Below the pieces are notes generated by a model. That model had not been told where the DNA came from and did no database searches. It was given only the letters and a program-made list of their open reading frames with translations. A stretch of DNA of 64,000 nt. Origin: DATKCF01 sp035513345 (GTDB taxonomy: Bacteria > Gemmatimonadota > Gemmatimonadetes > Longimicrobiales > RSA9). The translations under genes and the position numbers were made by a program. The DNA lies in the NCBI GenBank assembly GCA_035513345.1, contig DATKCF010000059.1, positions 1 to 64,000 of the forward strand, written 5' to 3'. Shown in pieces: positions 27,513 through 35,862 of the stretch (its first letter is position 1; each line of letters begins with the position of its first letter).

Positions 27513-28883
27513 TCACTGTCCGCCGGCCTGGGCCTTCAAGTCGTCCGCGCGCGCCCGAGCCCGTGCGGCAAGAGCATCGACGCCCGGCAGGCCGTCCACA
27601 TTCTCGAGCAGTTCCAGCGCGCTCAGGAACGTGCCGGGCATCCAGTCGTGCGTGCTGAGCTTGAAGCCGGTCTCGGCCGTCGCGATCGCGGCGTCGGTCC
27701 GACCGAGATACAACTGGATCTCGGCGAGGTCGAAGTACGACCATGGCACGTCGATGGGCGGGTCGTTCTCGACCTGCGCGCGGCGGAACCCTTCCGCGCG
27801 GCCGAGCATCACGCCCTGCTCGCCCGTCAGTTGCCACGTGCCGGTCTTTCTCGCGCGAAGCTTGAGCGCCATCAGAAGGGGATAGGGGTGGCCGTCCGAC
27901 ACTTCGACGGCCTTGTCGTACGCGTCCAGCGCGTCGTCGAATCGATCGGCGCGACGCAACACGCCGCCAAGGCTCGCCCACGCGTCGTAGTCCGTTGGAC
28001 TGTAGTGGACCGCCCTCCGCAATGACTCCTCGCCGGCCGATGCGAAGATCTTGCGGTCCCGTTTGTTCTGTGCGATGCCGAGCTCGCGGTAGGCGTCGCT
28101 GTAGCTCGGCTCGTCGCGCTTCTTCCCGATCCGTGCTTCCTTGGCGAGCGCCGACTGGACGAGCCCGATCACACTGTCCCAGTCGCCTTTCGTCTTCGGA
28201 AACGCGCTCGCTTTGAGGTCGTGGCGCGGATTGTCCGGGTCGAGCGCGGCTGCTTCGAGCCACAGCTCATGGGCCTGCTCGAAGTCGCCATCGCGCAGCG
28301 CGTTTTCCGCGTCGCGGAGAACATCCTGCAGACGGCCGCCGACCTTCCGCTGCGCCCGCAACGCGAGCATGATCGGACTGTCCCACGCGTTCTCGACCAG
28401 CGATTCCGTGAGCACCTTCCGCACCAGCTCTTTCGACTTCTCGACGCCCTGCGGCTGGATGGTATACGGGAACGCCTTGATCTGATTGATGTCGAACGGG
28501 ATCGGCGCGGGGTCCTGTCGGAATATCGCGGTACCCGACTCGTGAGCCCTGTGCCGTGCGCCAAGCTCGTAGAAGACGTTCGCGTTCACGGCCGTGATGT
28601 CGGCGACGGCGTAGCGGGCGTACTCGATGTACTCGAACATCGCCTGGCTGATGTGACCGGAGAAGAAGTCCCTGTCGGTACGCACCGGCCGGAGTTTGCC
28701 GCCGCCCTCGCTGGCGGGCAGCGTGACCGCGGAGATGCCCGGCACGAAGATCGTGTCGTAGACCTTGTCGAAATCGACTTTCCGCGACCGAATTCCGGTA
28801 CCGACCTTCTTCGTGCCGAACGGCATGATGACGAAACAGACGTCGCGGAAGTCGGCGGCTGACCTCGATCGGGCTTCGGGCAT
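27513..28883 (-). CDS. TIR-like/nucleoside-transferase-like domain fused to TPR (TRAFs-binding-type)
   Basis: A 456-residue cytoplasmic protein with two parts. Residues 10-140 show a Rossmann-like domain: CFVIMPFG (16-23), a DFDKVYDTIFVP helix, VADIT (93-97) and NVFYELGARH (102-111). The Glu in this last motif (Glu106) lies where NAD- or nucleoside-cleaving TIR/deoxyribosyltransferase-like enzymes keep their catalytic Glu. Residues about 170-445 are TPR-like helical repeats (LRDGDFEQAHELWLEAAALD, YDAWASLGGVLRRADRFDDA). This architecture corresponds to bacterial proteins annotated with the MAP3K 'TRAFs-binding' region, proposed by others to act in signalling or defence. A GGAGG site precedes the ATG. 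It stands alone, so a role in defence is only inferred. Confidence 0.72.
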   Translation of the reverse strand: MPEARSRSAADFRDVCFVIMPFGTKKVGTGIRSRKVDFDKVYDTIFVPGISAVTLPASEGGGKLRPVRTDRDFFSGHISQAMFEYIEYARYAVADITAVNANVFYELGARHRAHESGTAIFRQDPAPIPFDINQIKAFPYTIQPQGVEKSKELVRKVLTESLVENAWDSPIMLALRAQRKVGGRLQDVLRDAENALRDGDFEQAHELWLEAAALDPDNPRHDLKASAFPKTKGDWDSVIGLVQSALAKEARIGKKRDEPSYSDAYRELGIAQNKRDRKIFASAGEESLRRAVHYSPTDYDAWASLGGVLRRADRFDDALDAYDKAVEVSDGHPYPLLMALKLRARKTGTWQLTGEQGVMLGRAEGFRRAQVENDPPIDVPWSYFDLAEIQLYLGRTDAAIATAETGFKLSTHDWMPGTFLSALELLENVDGLPGVDALAARARARADDLKAQAGGQ

Positions 28884-28960
28884 CGGACACCTCCGATGAT
28901 TGCGATGGAACGGAACGCTATCCCACACTGCCCGACCTCCGCAATCATCAGGCAGCAGCC

Positions 28961-28992
28961 AGTGGCACTTCGACGGCCGACGAAGTGCCGCT
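28961..28992 (+). promoter_or_regulatory. Inverted repeat upstream of the P-type ATPase gene
   Basis: AGTGGCACTTCG (28961-28972) and CGAAGTGCCGCT (28981-28992) are inverted copies with one mismatch and an 8-base spacer, 49 bases before the ATPase GTG. A metal-responsive regulator could bind here, or it could be a terminator for read-through. A second inverted pair, GATGATTGCG (28895-28904) and CGCAATCATC (28940-28949), lies in the divergent leader of the TIR-like gene next to its GGAGG site. Confidence 0.4.
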
Positions 28993-29040
28993 ATCTTACG
29001 GAATGTCAAGGCAGGTGAGCAGTCCGGCACGAGGCGGCTC

Positions 29041-31236
29041 GTGAAGACGCTCCCGGTCCGCGACGGGCGAACCACCGCCAGTGACGATCCCCGGTCCGGC
29101 GGCCGGCGGTTTACGGTGGATGGCCTGTGCTGCGCGGCGGAGGCCAGGCAGATCGAGGTGACGCTCGGGCGTGATCCCCGCGTCTCGTCGCTGCGTATCG
29201 ACCCGGTCCAGCACACGGTCGACGTCGTCGGCGCGATCACTGTCGCGGATGTCGAGCGCGCGATCGCCGAACTCGGCATGACCGCCCGTCCCGTCGACGC
29301 GGCGGGACCCGAAGGTTCCCGGAGGTCGAACCACGGCCGGCTCGTCCTCGCGATTGCCTCTGGTGTGTTCTGGCTCGGCTCGATCGTGGCCGCACGAGTG
29401 ATCGGATCGGAAGCCGTCGCATCCGTGCTCGCACTCGGCGCGGTCGTCACGGGCGGGCGATACGTGTTCCCGCGCGGACTGCTCGCCGTGCGGAACCGCG
29501 CGCTCGACATGAACTTCCTGATGTCGGTCGCGGCGGTCGGCGCGCTGCTCATTGGCGAGTACGCGGAAGCTGCGTCGGTCATGTTCCTGTTCGCGGTCGC
29601 GCAGCTTCTGGAGTCGGCTTCCATGGATCGGGCGCGCAGCGCGATCCGGTCGCTGATGGAGCTGTCGCCAACGCAGGCGATGGTCCTGCGTGATGGCGAG
29701 GAAGTGCGCGTGTCGGCGGAATCGGTTGGAGTGGACGAAGTCGTCATCGTGAGACCGGGCGAGAAGATCCCGGTCGACGGCGAGGTCATGGCGGGCCGTT
29801 CATGGGTCGATCAGGCGGCGATCACCGGCGAGTCGGTGCCGGTCGCGAAGGAGCCGACCGACGATGTGTTCGCCGGCACGCTGAACGGCGAGGGCGTGCT
29901 CGAAGTCCGGTCGACAAGAGGGCCGGCGGACACGACACTCGCGCGCATCATCCACTCGGTCGAGGAAGCGCAGGCGGGGCGCGCGCCGAGCCAGGCGTTC
30001 GTCGATCGCTTCGCTCGCATCTACACGCCCGCCGTCGTGGGCACGGCCGTGCTGGTCGCGATACTGCCACCGCTGATCATGGGTGCGACGTGGAGTGACT
30101 GGGTCTACCGGTCGCTCGCCCTGCTCGTCGTCGCCTGTCCCTGTGCGCTGGTCATCTCGACGCCCGTCACGGTAGTGAGCGCACTAACCGGCGCGGCGCG
30201 ACGGGGCATCCTGATCAAGGGCGGGTTGCATCTCGAGAACGCGGGTCGCGCGCGCGTCGTCGCCTTCGACAAGACCGGCACGATAACGGAAGGCCGGCCG
30301 CGCGTCGTGAGCGTGGTGCCGCTCGATGGTGAGGATGGCACGCGCGTACTCGCGCTCGCGGCGGCGGTCGAGGCCCACAGTCAGCATCCGCTGGCAGGTG
30401 CGATCCGCGATCGTGCGAAAGCGGACCGGCTCGTGCTGCCGCGCGTGACGGATGCGCGTGCACTGCCCGGTCGCGGCGCGGAAGCGGTGCTGGATGGCCA
30501 GCGCCTGCTGGTCGGCAGCGAGCGGCTTTTCAGGGACGAAGGCGACATCGGGCCCGAAATCGCCACCGCAATCCGCGATCTGGAGAGGCGAGGTAACACG
30601 GTCGTGCTGATCGGCGTGGCGGATCGCGAGTCCGGTGTCGACAGGCAGCCGCGCATCATCGGCGCAATCGCGGTGGCCGACCGTGTGCGAGCCGAAGCCG
30701 CATCGGCGTTGCGCGCGCTCCACGAGTCCGGCATTCGTCACATCGCACTGCTGACAGGCGACACCGCGGCTACGGCCGCCAGCGTCGCCGGAACGCTCGG
30801 GAGCACGCTGACGCTCATTCGCGCAGATCTGCTTCCGGCCGACAAGGTGAGCGTCGTGCGCGAACTGCGCGCGGCGCACGGCCCCGTCCTGATGGTCGGT
30901 GACGGCATCAACGACGCGCCCGCACTCGCCGCCGCGGACGTCGGGATCGCAATGGGCGCGGCCGCCACCGATGTCGCCCTCGAGACCGCGGACATCGCGC
31001 TCATGGCGGACGACCTCTCCGCGCTTCCCGTCATGGTGCGGCTCGCCCGCAAGGCCGAGCGCATCATCCGCGTGAACATCGCGTTCGCCCTGATGGTGAA
31101 GGCCGTCTTCGTCGTGCTGGCGGTCGCCGGAATCGCGACACTGTGGATGGCCGTGCTCGCTGACATGGGCGCGAGTCTGATCGTCATCGGCAACGGCATG
31201 CGCGCCCTGCGGGTGGGCAAGGCACGCACGGGCTGA
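29041..31236 (+). CDS. Zn/Cd/Pb-type P1B ATPase
   Basis: A 731-residue heavy-metal efflux ATPase. An N-terminal HMA-like domain (24-90) has GLCCAAE with the CCxxE pattern (Cys30, Cys31, Glu34), known from Zn/Cd transporters, instead of CxxC. The core has TGES (262-265), the membrane metal site CPC (366-368), DKTGT with phosphorylated Asp410, and GDGINDAPALAAADVGIAMG. Near the C-terminus a helix with MVKAVF and another with ADMGA supply the Lys and Asp typical of ZntA-like pumps. The GTG follows GAGGCGG at good spacing; the frame is open further upstream without family similarity. Confidence 0.9.
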   Translation: MKTLPVRDGRTTASDDPRSGGRRFTVDGLCCAAEARQIEVTLGRDPRVSSLRIDPVQHTVDVVGAITVADVERAIAELGMTARPVDAAGPEGSRRSNHGRLVLAIASGVFWLGSIVAARVIGSEAVASVLALGAVVTGGRYVFPRGLLAVRNRALDMNFLMSVAAVGALLIGEYAEAASVMFLFAVAQLLESASMDRARSAIRSLMELSPTQAMVLRDGEEVRVSAESVGVDEVVIVRPGEKIPVDGEVMAGRSWVDQAAITGESVPVAKEPTDDVFAGTLNGEGVLEVRSTRGPADTTLARIIHSVEEAQAGRAPSQAFVDRFARIYTPAVVGTAVLVAILPPLIMGATWSDWVYRSLALLVVACPCALVISTPVTVVSALTGAARRGILIKGGLHLENAGRARVVAFDKTGTITEGRPRVVSVVPLDGEDGTRVLALAAAVEAHSQHPLAGAIRDRAKADRLVLPRVTDARALPGRGAEAVLDGQRLLVGSERLFRDEGDIGPEIATAIRDLERRGNTVVLIGVADRESGVDRQPRIIGAIAVADRVRAEAASALRALHESGIRHIALLTGDTAATAASVAGTLGSTLTLIRADLLPADKVSVVRELRAAHGPVLMVGDGINDAPALAAADVGIAMGAAATDVALETADIALMADDLSALPVMVRLARKAERIIRVNIAFALMVKAVFVVLAVAGIATLWMAVLADMGASLIVIGNGMRALRVGKARTG

Positions 31237-31251
31237 CGCCCATTCGGCATG

Positions 31252-32229
31252 TCAGCGGGCGGGCGAATGCTCGCGCGCCATAACGCCGCGGACGGCGCCC
31301 TCGATCATGCGATTGACGGCGGCGATCGAGAGCCCGCCCTCGTCGGTGGACGGAATCGTCGCGAAGCCGATCGCCGACGCTGTCGGATAGCGCGTGAATA
31401 TCTGCTCGAACAGTGTCGCCAGTTCTTCGGATGACGGCCCGCCAGGCACCTTGTTGCCATGGCCCATGACCTCGCGCGGATCGAGCACGTCCATGTCGAT
31501 GTGGATGTAGAGCTTGTCGGTGATGGACGCGAGCCGGTCGAGTTGGCGGAACACGTTGTCGGAGGCAGTGCTCAGGTCCTCGACCGTGAGCTGCTCGATC
31601 ATCGAGTTGTCGAGCAGGTGCTGTTCGAGCGGGTCGGTCAGGCGGACGCCGCCCATGACCACGTAGCGGTCCGCGAGCGGCGGATCCAGTGTGGCGTCGA
31701 GACGGATCTGGTGCAGCGCCCGACCCGTCGCCAGCGCCACCGGCATACCGCCGAGCGAGCCGCTGCGTGTGGTTTCCGGCGTGTTGAAGTCGGGGTGCGC
31801 GTCGAGCCAGAGCATGCCGATGCGCAACGCTTCGTGTGTCGGTCCCGAACGCTGCAACCCAGCCACGAGTCCGGGCATGGAGGGACACGTCGCGAGCAGC
31901 CCGACCGTGAACCAGCCGTCGCGCTCGTTGGTCTCGACGATGCCGGCGAAATGGCCGAGCGCCATGCCGAGCCGCTTCCAGCCGCCATACTCGGGCTCCT
32001 GTTCGGGGGTGAGCCCCGATTCCGCGACCCGCGTCACCGCGCCCATGCGGTCCAGGATCTTCTGGATGCCGCCGTCGGCCATGGTAGTCGGGCCGCGTGA
32101 CGTGCCATTGGGTGAGAACGGCTGCTTCGCGAGCGCGACGCGCAGCCGGCCGTCCGGACCGGTGTACTTCTGCGCGCTTGCCAGCGCTGGCGAGATGAGT
32201 ATCAGAACCGCGATCGCAATCGTCCGCAT
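31252..32229 (-). CDS. Exported arginase/agmatinase-like ureohydrolase
   Basis: A 325-residue ureohydrolase-fold protein with a Sec signal peptide (MRTIAIAVLILISPALASAQ), unusual because arginases are cytoplasmic. Metal-binding motifs are WLDAHPDFNTPE (Asp143, His145, Asp147) and HIDMDVLDP (Asp245, Asp247). The first manganese ligand, His in the usual GGDH/GGNH loop, seems to be Cys115 in LLATCPSMPGL. It may hydrolyse a guanidino or formimino compound in the periplasm, or have lost activity. It is followed 19 bases before by the RpiB-like gene on the same strand and converges on the P-type ATPase gene. Confidence 0.75.
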   Translation of the reverse strand: MRTIAIAVLILISPALASAQKYTGPDGRLRVALAKQPFSPNGTSRGPTTMADGGIQKILDRMGAVTRVAESGLTPEQEPEYGGWKRLGMALGHFAGIVETNERDGWFTVGLLATCPSMPGLVAGLQRSGPTHEALRIGMLWLDAHPDFNTPETTRSGSLGGMPVALATGRALHQIRLDATLDPPLADRYVVMGGVRLTDPLEQHLLDNSMIEQLTVEDLSTASDNVFRQLDRLASITDKLYIHIDMDVLDPREVMGHGNKVPGGPSSEELATLFEQIFTRYPTASAIGFATIPSTDEGGLSIAAVNRMIEGAVRGVMAREHSPAR

Positions 32230-32247
32230 GTGTGTTCTCCGGTTCGT

Positions 32248-32694
32248 TCACGGCCGGTCATCGAGTTCACTCACGCGGTCGATCTGGCGCCTGTTCCAGG
32301 CGTCATCGCCGAAGGGCGTATCGAACCAGCGGTCGAGGATCTCGTTAAGCACGGGCTCGGGCGTCGCGCGCAGGCTCAGCGCCAGCACGTTCGCGTGGTT
32401 CCAGACGCGCGCACCGCGCGCCGTCTCGGCATCAACGCACAGCGCAGCGCGGATACCCGGGACCTTGTTGGCGACGATGCTGCACCCCGTTCCCGTCCAG
32501 CACATGACGATCGCCTCGTCCGCCTGGCCGGTTCGAACCTTCTCGATCGCTTCGAGCGTGACGACCGGCCAGTCGACCGACTCTTCGCCCCTGGCCGGGC
32601 CGCAATAGACCACCTCGTGGCCTCGCCGGTTCAGGTCGTCGATGAGCGCGTCGACCAGATGCGTTCGCTCGTCCGTGCTGACTGCGATCTTCAC
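32248..32694 (-). CDS. RpiB/LacAB-family sugar-phosphate isomerase
   Basis: A 148-residue protein of the RpiB family (ribose-5-phosphate or related aldose-ketose isomerase). CWTGTGCSIVANKVPGIRAA matches the anion-binding loop, with the catalytic Cys in MCWTG; VWNHANVLALS matches the conserved HNDANVLALG segment. The N-terminus KIAVSTDERTHLVDALIDDL replaces the usual KIAIGSDHAG: the His that opens the ring in E. coli RpiB (DHAG) is Glu here (DERT), so substrate or chemistry may differ. I start at the GTG that matches the family; no good ribosome-binding site is visible and a longer frame reaches 32778. Confidence 0.72.
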   Translation of the reverse strand: MKIAVSTDERTHLVDALIDDLNRRGHEVVYCGPARGEESVDWPVVTLEAIEKVRTGQADEAIVMCWTGTGCSIVANKVPGIRAALCVDAETARGARVWNHANVLALSLRATPEPVLNEILDRWFDTPFGDDAWNRRQIDRVSELDDRP

Positions 32695-32872
32695 GTCGAT
32701 GTCGTGCCGGGGAATCCGCCGCGGCACGCCCTCGTGCCGTTCCGTTCCAGAGTAAGCGGCAACCTGTCGATGCGGCAACCGAGGCGCATGGCACGGGAAT
32801 CGCGCTGACGGCGCGGACGCATTTTCGTTATTCTTGGGGAGTGATGATGCTCTTGTCGATCAGGTCCGGAAG

Positions 32873-34405
32873 ATGAACGACCGTCTTCGCATTCTCGTTG
32901 TCGTGGGCATGGCCGTTGTTGCTGGCGGCGGGTTCTGGGGCGGCTACGCCTGGAGCCAGCGGACGCCGGCGGCGGTGGCGACGCTCGAGACGCCCGCTCG
33001 CCTGCCTGTCGTCCCGCCCAGCAGCATGGTCCGGCAGGCGGCCGGGCTGAGTGATGCGTTCGTCGAGATCGCGCGGGCGGTCACACCGGCAGTCGTGCGG
33101 ATCGAGGCGGAGCGGACCGTGCGCGTGACGGGTGCGCCGTTCGTGCCGCGCTGGCTTCGTGAGCAGGGCGAGTACAGCGATTCGATGGCGTGGGAGGACC
33201 TGCCCGAGCTGGGCGGCGGGACCGGCATCATCCTCTCGGCGGATGGCTTCATCCTCACGAACAACCACGTGGTCGAAGGGGCGGACCGGGTCATGGTCGA
33301 ACTGGCGGACAAGCGCACGTTCGAGGCTGACGTCATTGGCACGGACCCGACGACGGACCTGGCGGTGATCGACGTCAAAGCGGACAACCTGCCGGTGGCG
33401 CGGCTGGGCGATTCCGATGAGAGCCGGGTCGGCGAATGGGTGCTGGCGATCGGCAATCCCGGCTTCGGCGACGAGGAGACGCTCGACTTCACGGTCACGA
33501 GCGGGATCATCAGTGCGAAGGGCCGTCCCCTCAGCGTGATCGGCGCCGGCTTCGATTCGGGCGACCCGTCCGGCGACTACGCAATCGAGGACTTCCTCCA
33601 GACGGACGCAGTAATCAATCCGGGCAACTCGGGCGGTCCTCTGGTCGACCTGGGCGGGCTGGTGATCGGCATCAACACGGCGATCGCGAGCAGCACGGGC
33701 TTCAGTCAGGGCTACGGCTTCGCGATCCCGTCGAACCTTGCGAGGCGAGTGGCGCGCGACCTGATCGCCCACGGCCGCGTCCGCCGCCCGATCCTGGGTG
33801 TTTCGATCGGCGACGTCTCGGGCGAGGATGCCGAGGTGTACGGTCTGCCGTCGATCGCGGGCGTGCTCGTGTTCGACGTGAGCAGCGGCTCACCGGCGGG
33901 CGAGGCGGGCCTGGTCCGCCACGACGTGATCGTCGCGATCGATGGCGTGCGCGTCGACCGCGTCGGCCAGATGCAGCGCGAAATCGCGCAGCGTGAGCCG
34001 GGCGACACGGTGGCTGTCCGAGTGATCCGTTACGGCGACACCGTGACGCTCGGTATCCGGCTCGGCGAGGCGACACTGCCGCCGCGGATCGTGTCGCGAC
34101 GGGCGGAGACCGACCCGATCCCCGACCTCGGGCTGGTGCTCGACGATCTCGACGAGGCGACCGCCGCCGAGTTCGGCTACGCGGACACGGGTGGCGCGCT
34201 CATCGCCGGCGTCGAACCGCTCAGCCCGGCGGACCGCAAGCGGATCTTCCCCGGCATGCGGCTCCTCGCCGTCGGCGATCAGAGCATTGCGAGCGCCGCC
34301 GAAGCACGGGTCGCGCTTGGCAAGGTCGGATCCGGCCGTGTCGCCTCCCTGCTGCTCGAGTCTCCGGACGGCGCGACCTTCATCGCGAACGTACGCCAGA
34401 ACTGA
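32873..34405 (+). CDS. HtrA/DegP-like trypsin-type protease with PDZ domains
   Basis: A 510-residue envelope protease. Residues 5-27 form a signal anchor. The trypsin-like domain (about 60-290) has the full triad: His132 (ILTNNHVVEG), Asp162 (DPTTDLAVIDV) and Ser253 (NPGNSGGPLVDLG). A first PDZ domain (about 310-405) contains GVLVFDVSSGSPAGEAGLVR; a second, more diverged one ends the protein (GGALIAGVEPLSPADRKRIF). Such proteases degrade or refold damaged envelope proteins. The ATG follows GGAAG. It diverges from the RpiB-like gene. Confidence 0.9.
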   Translation: MNDRLRILVVVGMAVVAGGGFWGGYAWSQRTPAAVATLETPARLPVVPPSSMVRQAAGLSDAFVEIARAVTPAVVRIEAERTVRVTGAPFVPRWLREQGEYSDSMAWEDLPELGGGTGIILSADGFILTNNHVVEGADRVMVELADKRTFEADVIGTDPTTDLAVIDVKADNLPVARLGDSDESRVGEWVLAIGNPGFGDEETLDFTVTSGIISAKGRPLSVIGAGFDSGDPSGDYAIEDFLQTDAVINPGNSGGPLVDLGGLVIGINTAIASSTGFSQGYGFAIPSNLARRVARDLIAHGRVRRPILGVSIGDVSGEDAEVYGLPSIAGVLVFDVSSGSPAGEAGLVRHDVIVAIDGVRVDRVGQMQREIAQREPGDTVAVRVIRYGDTVTLGIRLGEATLPPRIVSRRAETDPIPDLGLVLDDLDEATAAEFGYADTGGALIAGVEPLSPADRKRIFPGMRLLAVGDQSIASAAEARVALGKVGSGRVASLLLESPDGATFIANVRQN

Positions 34406-34443
34406 CGCGGCGCTGCCGAGGGCCATGGCCACCGTCTCGTCCG

Positions 34444-34472
34444 TTGTACTGACTTGGACGCGCTGTTAGCTT
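34444..34472 (+). promoter_or_regulatory. Possible promoter of tRNA-Leu
   Basis: TTGTAC (34444-34449) and TAGCTT (34467-34472) are 17 bases apart, which would start transcription about a dozen bases before the tRNA. Each hexamer matches consensus at only three positions. Confidence 0.3.
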
Positions 34473-34491
34473 TCGACGGCTCACTCGATTC

Positions 34492-34575
34492 GCGAAAGTG
34501 GCGGAACTGGTAGACGCGCGAGACTTAGGATCTCGTGGGCGCTGCCCCGTGGGGGTTCGAGTCCCCCCTTTCGCA
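34492..34575 (+). tRNA. tRNA-Leu, anticodon TAG
   Basis: An 84-base cloverleaf. Acceptor arms GCGAAAG (34492-34498) and CTTTCGC (34568-34574) pair perfectly, followed by A as discriminator. The D arm contains AACTGGTAGAC, the anticodon arm CGAGA-CTTAGGA-TCTCG shows anticodon TAG (reads CUA), a long class II variable arm (TGGGCGCTGCCCC region) marks leucine, and the T arm has GGGGGTTCGAGTCCCCC. CCA is not encoded. The trigger factor gene begins 24 bases downstream. Confidence 0.95.
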
Positions 34576-34599
34576 CTGGCAACCCCTTTGAACGCCGAT

Positions 34600-35856
34600 A
34601 TGGCCGCCGATTCAAGCGAACTGATCATCGCCGTAGAAAAGCCGTCGGCATGGGGCCGGGAACTGACCATCACGGTGCCGGCCGGCCAGGTCGACCGGGA
34701 ACGGTCGGCCACGGTCAACCGTATCGCCGGCCGGGTCCGGATGCCCGGGTTCAGGAAGGGCAAGGTACCGCCCGGCCTGATCCAGAAGCGGTACGGCGCC
34801 GCGATCGAGCAGGAACTGATCGAGAAGGTCATCGGCGACGCGTACCGCGAGGCGCTGAAGCGGGAAGGGCTCCAGCCGATCACGCAGGCGAACATCGACC
34901 GGGTCGACTACCAGGCGGGCCAGGACCTGACGTTCAAGGTTGCGCTCGAGATCCGGCCGGAGATCGAACTCCAGAGGATCGGCGGCTTCACGGTGAAGCG
35001 TGAGGTGGCGCCGGTCGCCGAGGAACAGATCGACGCGGTGATCCATCGGCTGCGCGAGCAGCAGGCGGTCTGGCGGCCGATCGAGGCCGAGTCGCTGATA
35101 CAAGGCGACATGGCGGCCGTCGAGATCACGCCGCTGGCGGAAGATTCGCGGGGTGAGCCGCGTTCGTACCGGCTCGTGATCGGCGAGGGACAGGCCCTGC
35201 CGCCGATCGAGGAAGCGATCCTCACGTTGAAGCCGGGCGAGGACGGCGACTTCACGGTCAATCTGCCGGAGAACCCGGACGACCCGAACAGCCCGACCGA
35301 GGAGCATCGGCTGCACATCCAGCTTGTCGAGGCCCGGCGGCCCGAGTTGCCGGACGCGGACGACGCGTTCGCGAAGAGTCTTGGCGTCGTCGAGTCGCTT
35401 GCCGATTTGCGTGATAAGGTCAGAACGGACCTCGCGGCGGAGGCCGTGCGCGATTCGGACCGCCAGGTGCGCGGCCAGCTGCTTCAGCAGATCGCGGAGG
35501 CGAACCCGTTCGAGGTGCCGTCCTCGATGGTGACGGACTACCTCAAGCAGATCGTGCCCGAGCAGGAAGGCGACGACAAGGCGCAGCTCGACGAGATCCG
35601 CCGGTCCGCCGCACCCGCCGCCGTCAACGCGATCCGTCGCATGCTCATTGTCGACCGCATCGCGAACGTGGAATCGCTGCAGGCCACGCCGGACGACGTC
35701 AGCGGCCGGCTCGACGACATCGCAGAACGGCTGGGCAAGCCGCAGGCCGAGGTCCGCGCCCATTTCGCGAAGGAAGGCCGGCTCGACGAGATCCGGAACG
35801 AGATCACCGAACAGAAGGTGTTCGACTACCTCACATCGCTTTCAACCATCGAGTAA
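34600..35856 (+). CDS. tig: Trigger factor with eroded PPIase domain
   Basis: A 418-residue ribosome-bound chaperone for nascent chains. The N-terminal ribosome-binding domain has the signature RMPGFRKGKVPPGLIQKRYG. The C-terminal chaperone domain is helical (FAKSLGVVESLADLRDKVRT onward). The central FKBP-like domain (about 155-245) keeps YRLVIGEGQALPPIEEAILT and KPGEDGDFTVNLPEN but lacks the usual FTGKIDGEPFEGG loop, so prolyl isomerase activity is doubtful. The ATG has no good ribosome-binding site; a TTG at 34588 is an alternative. Followed by clpP and clpX, the standard tig-clpP-clpX order. Confidence 0.93.
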   Translation: MAADSSELIIAVEKPSAWGRELTITVPAGQVDRERSATVNRIAGRVRMPGFRKGKVPPGLIQKRYGAAIEQELIEKVIGDAYREALKREGLQPITQANIDRVDYQAGQDLTFKVALEIRPEIELQRIGGFTVKREVAPVAEEQIDAVIHRLREQQAVWRPIEAESLIQGDMAAVEITPLAEDSRGEPRSYRLVIGEGQALPPIEEAILTLKPGEDGDFTVNLPENPDDPNSPTEEHRLHIQLVEARRPELPDADDAFAKSLGVVESLADLRDKVRTDLAAEAVRDSDRQVRGQLLQQIAEANPFEVPSSMVTDYLKQIVPEQEGDDKAQLDEIRRSAAPAAVNAIRRMLIVDRIANVESLQATPDDVSGRLDDIAERLGKPQAEVRAHFAKEGRLDEIRNEITEQKVFDYLTSLSTIE

Positions 35857-35862
35857 CCGACA

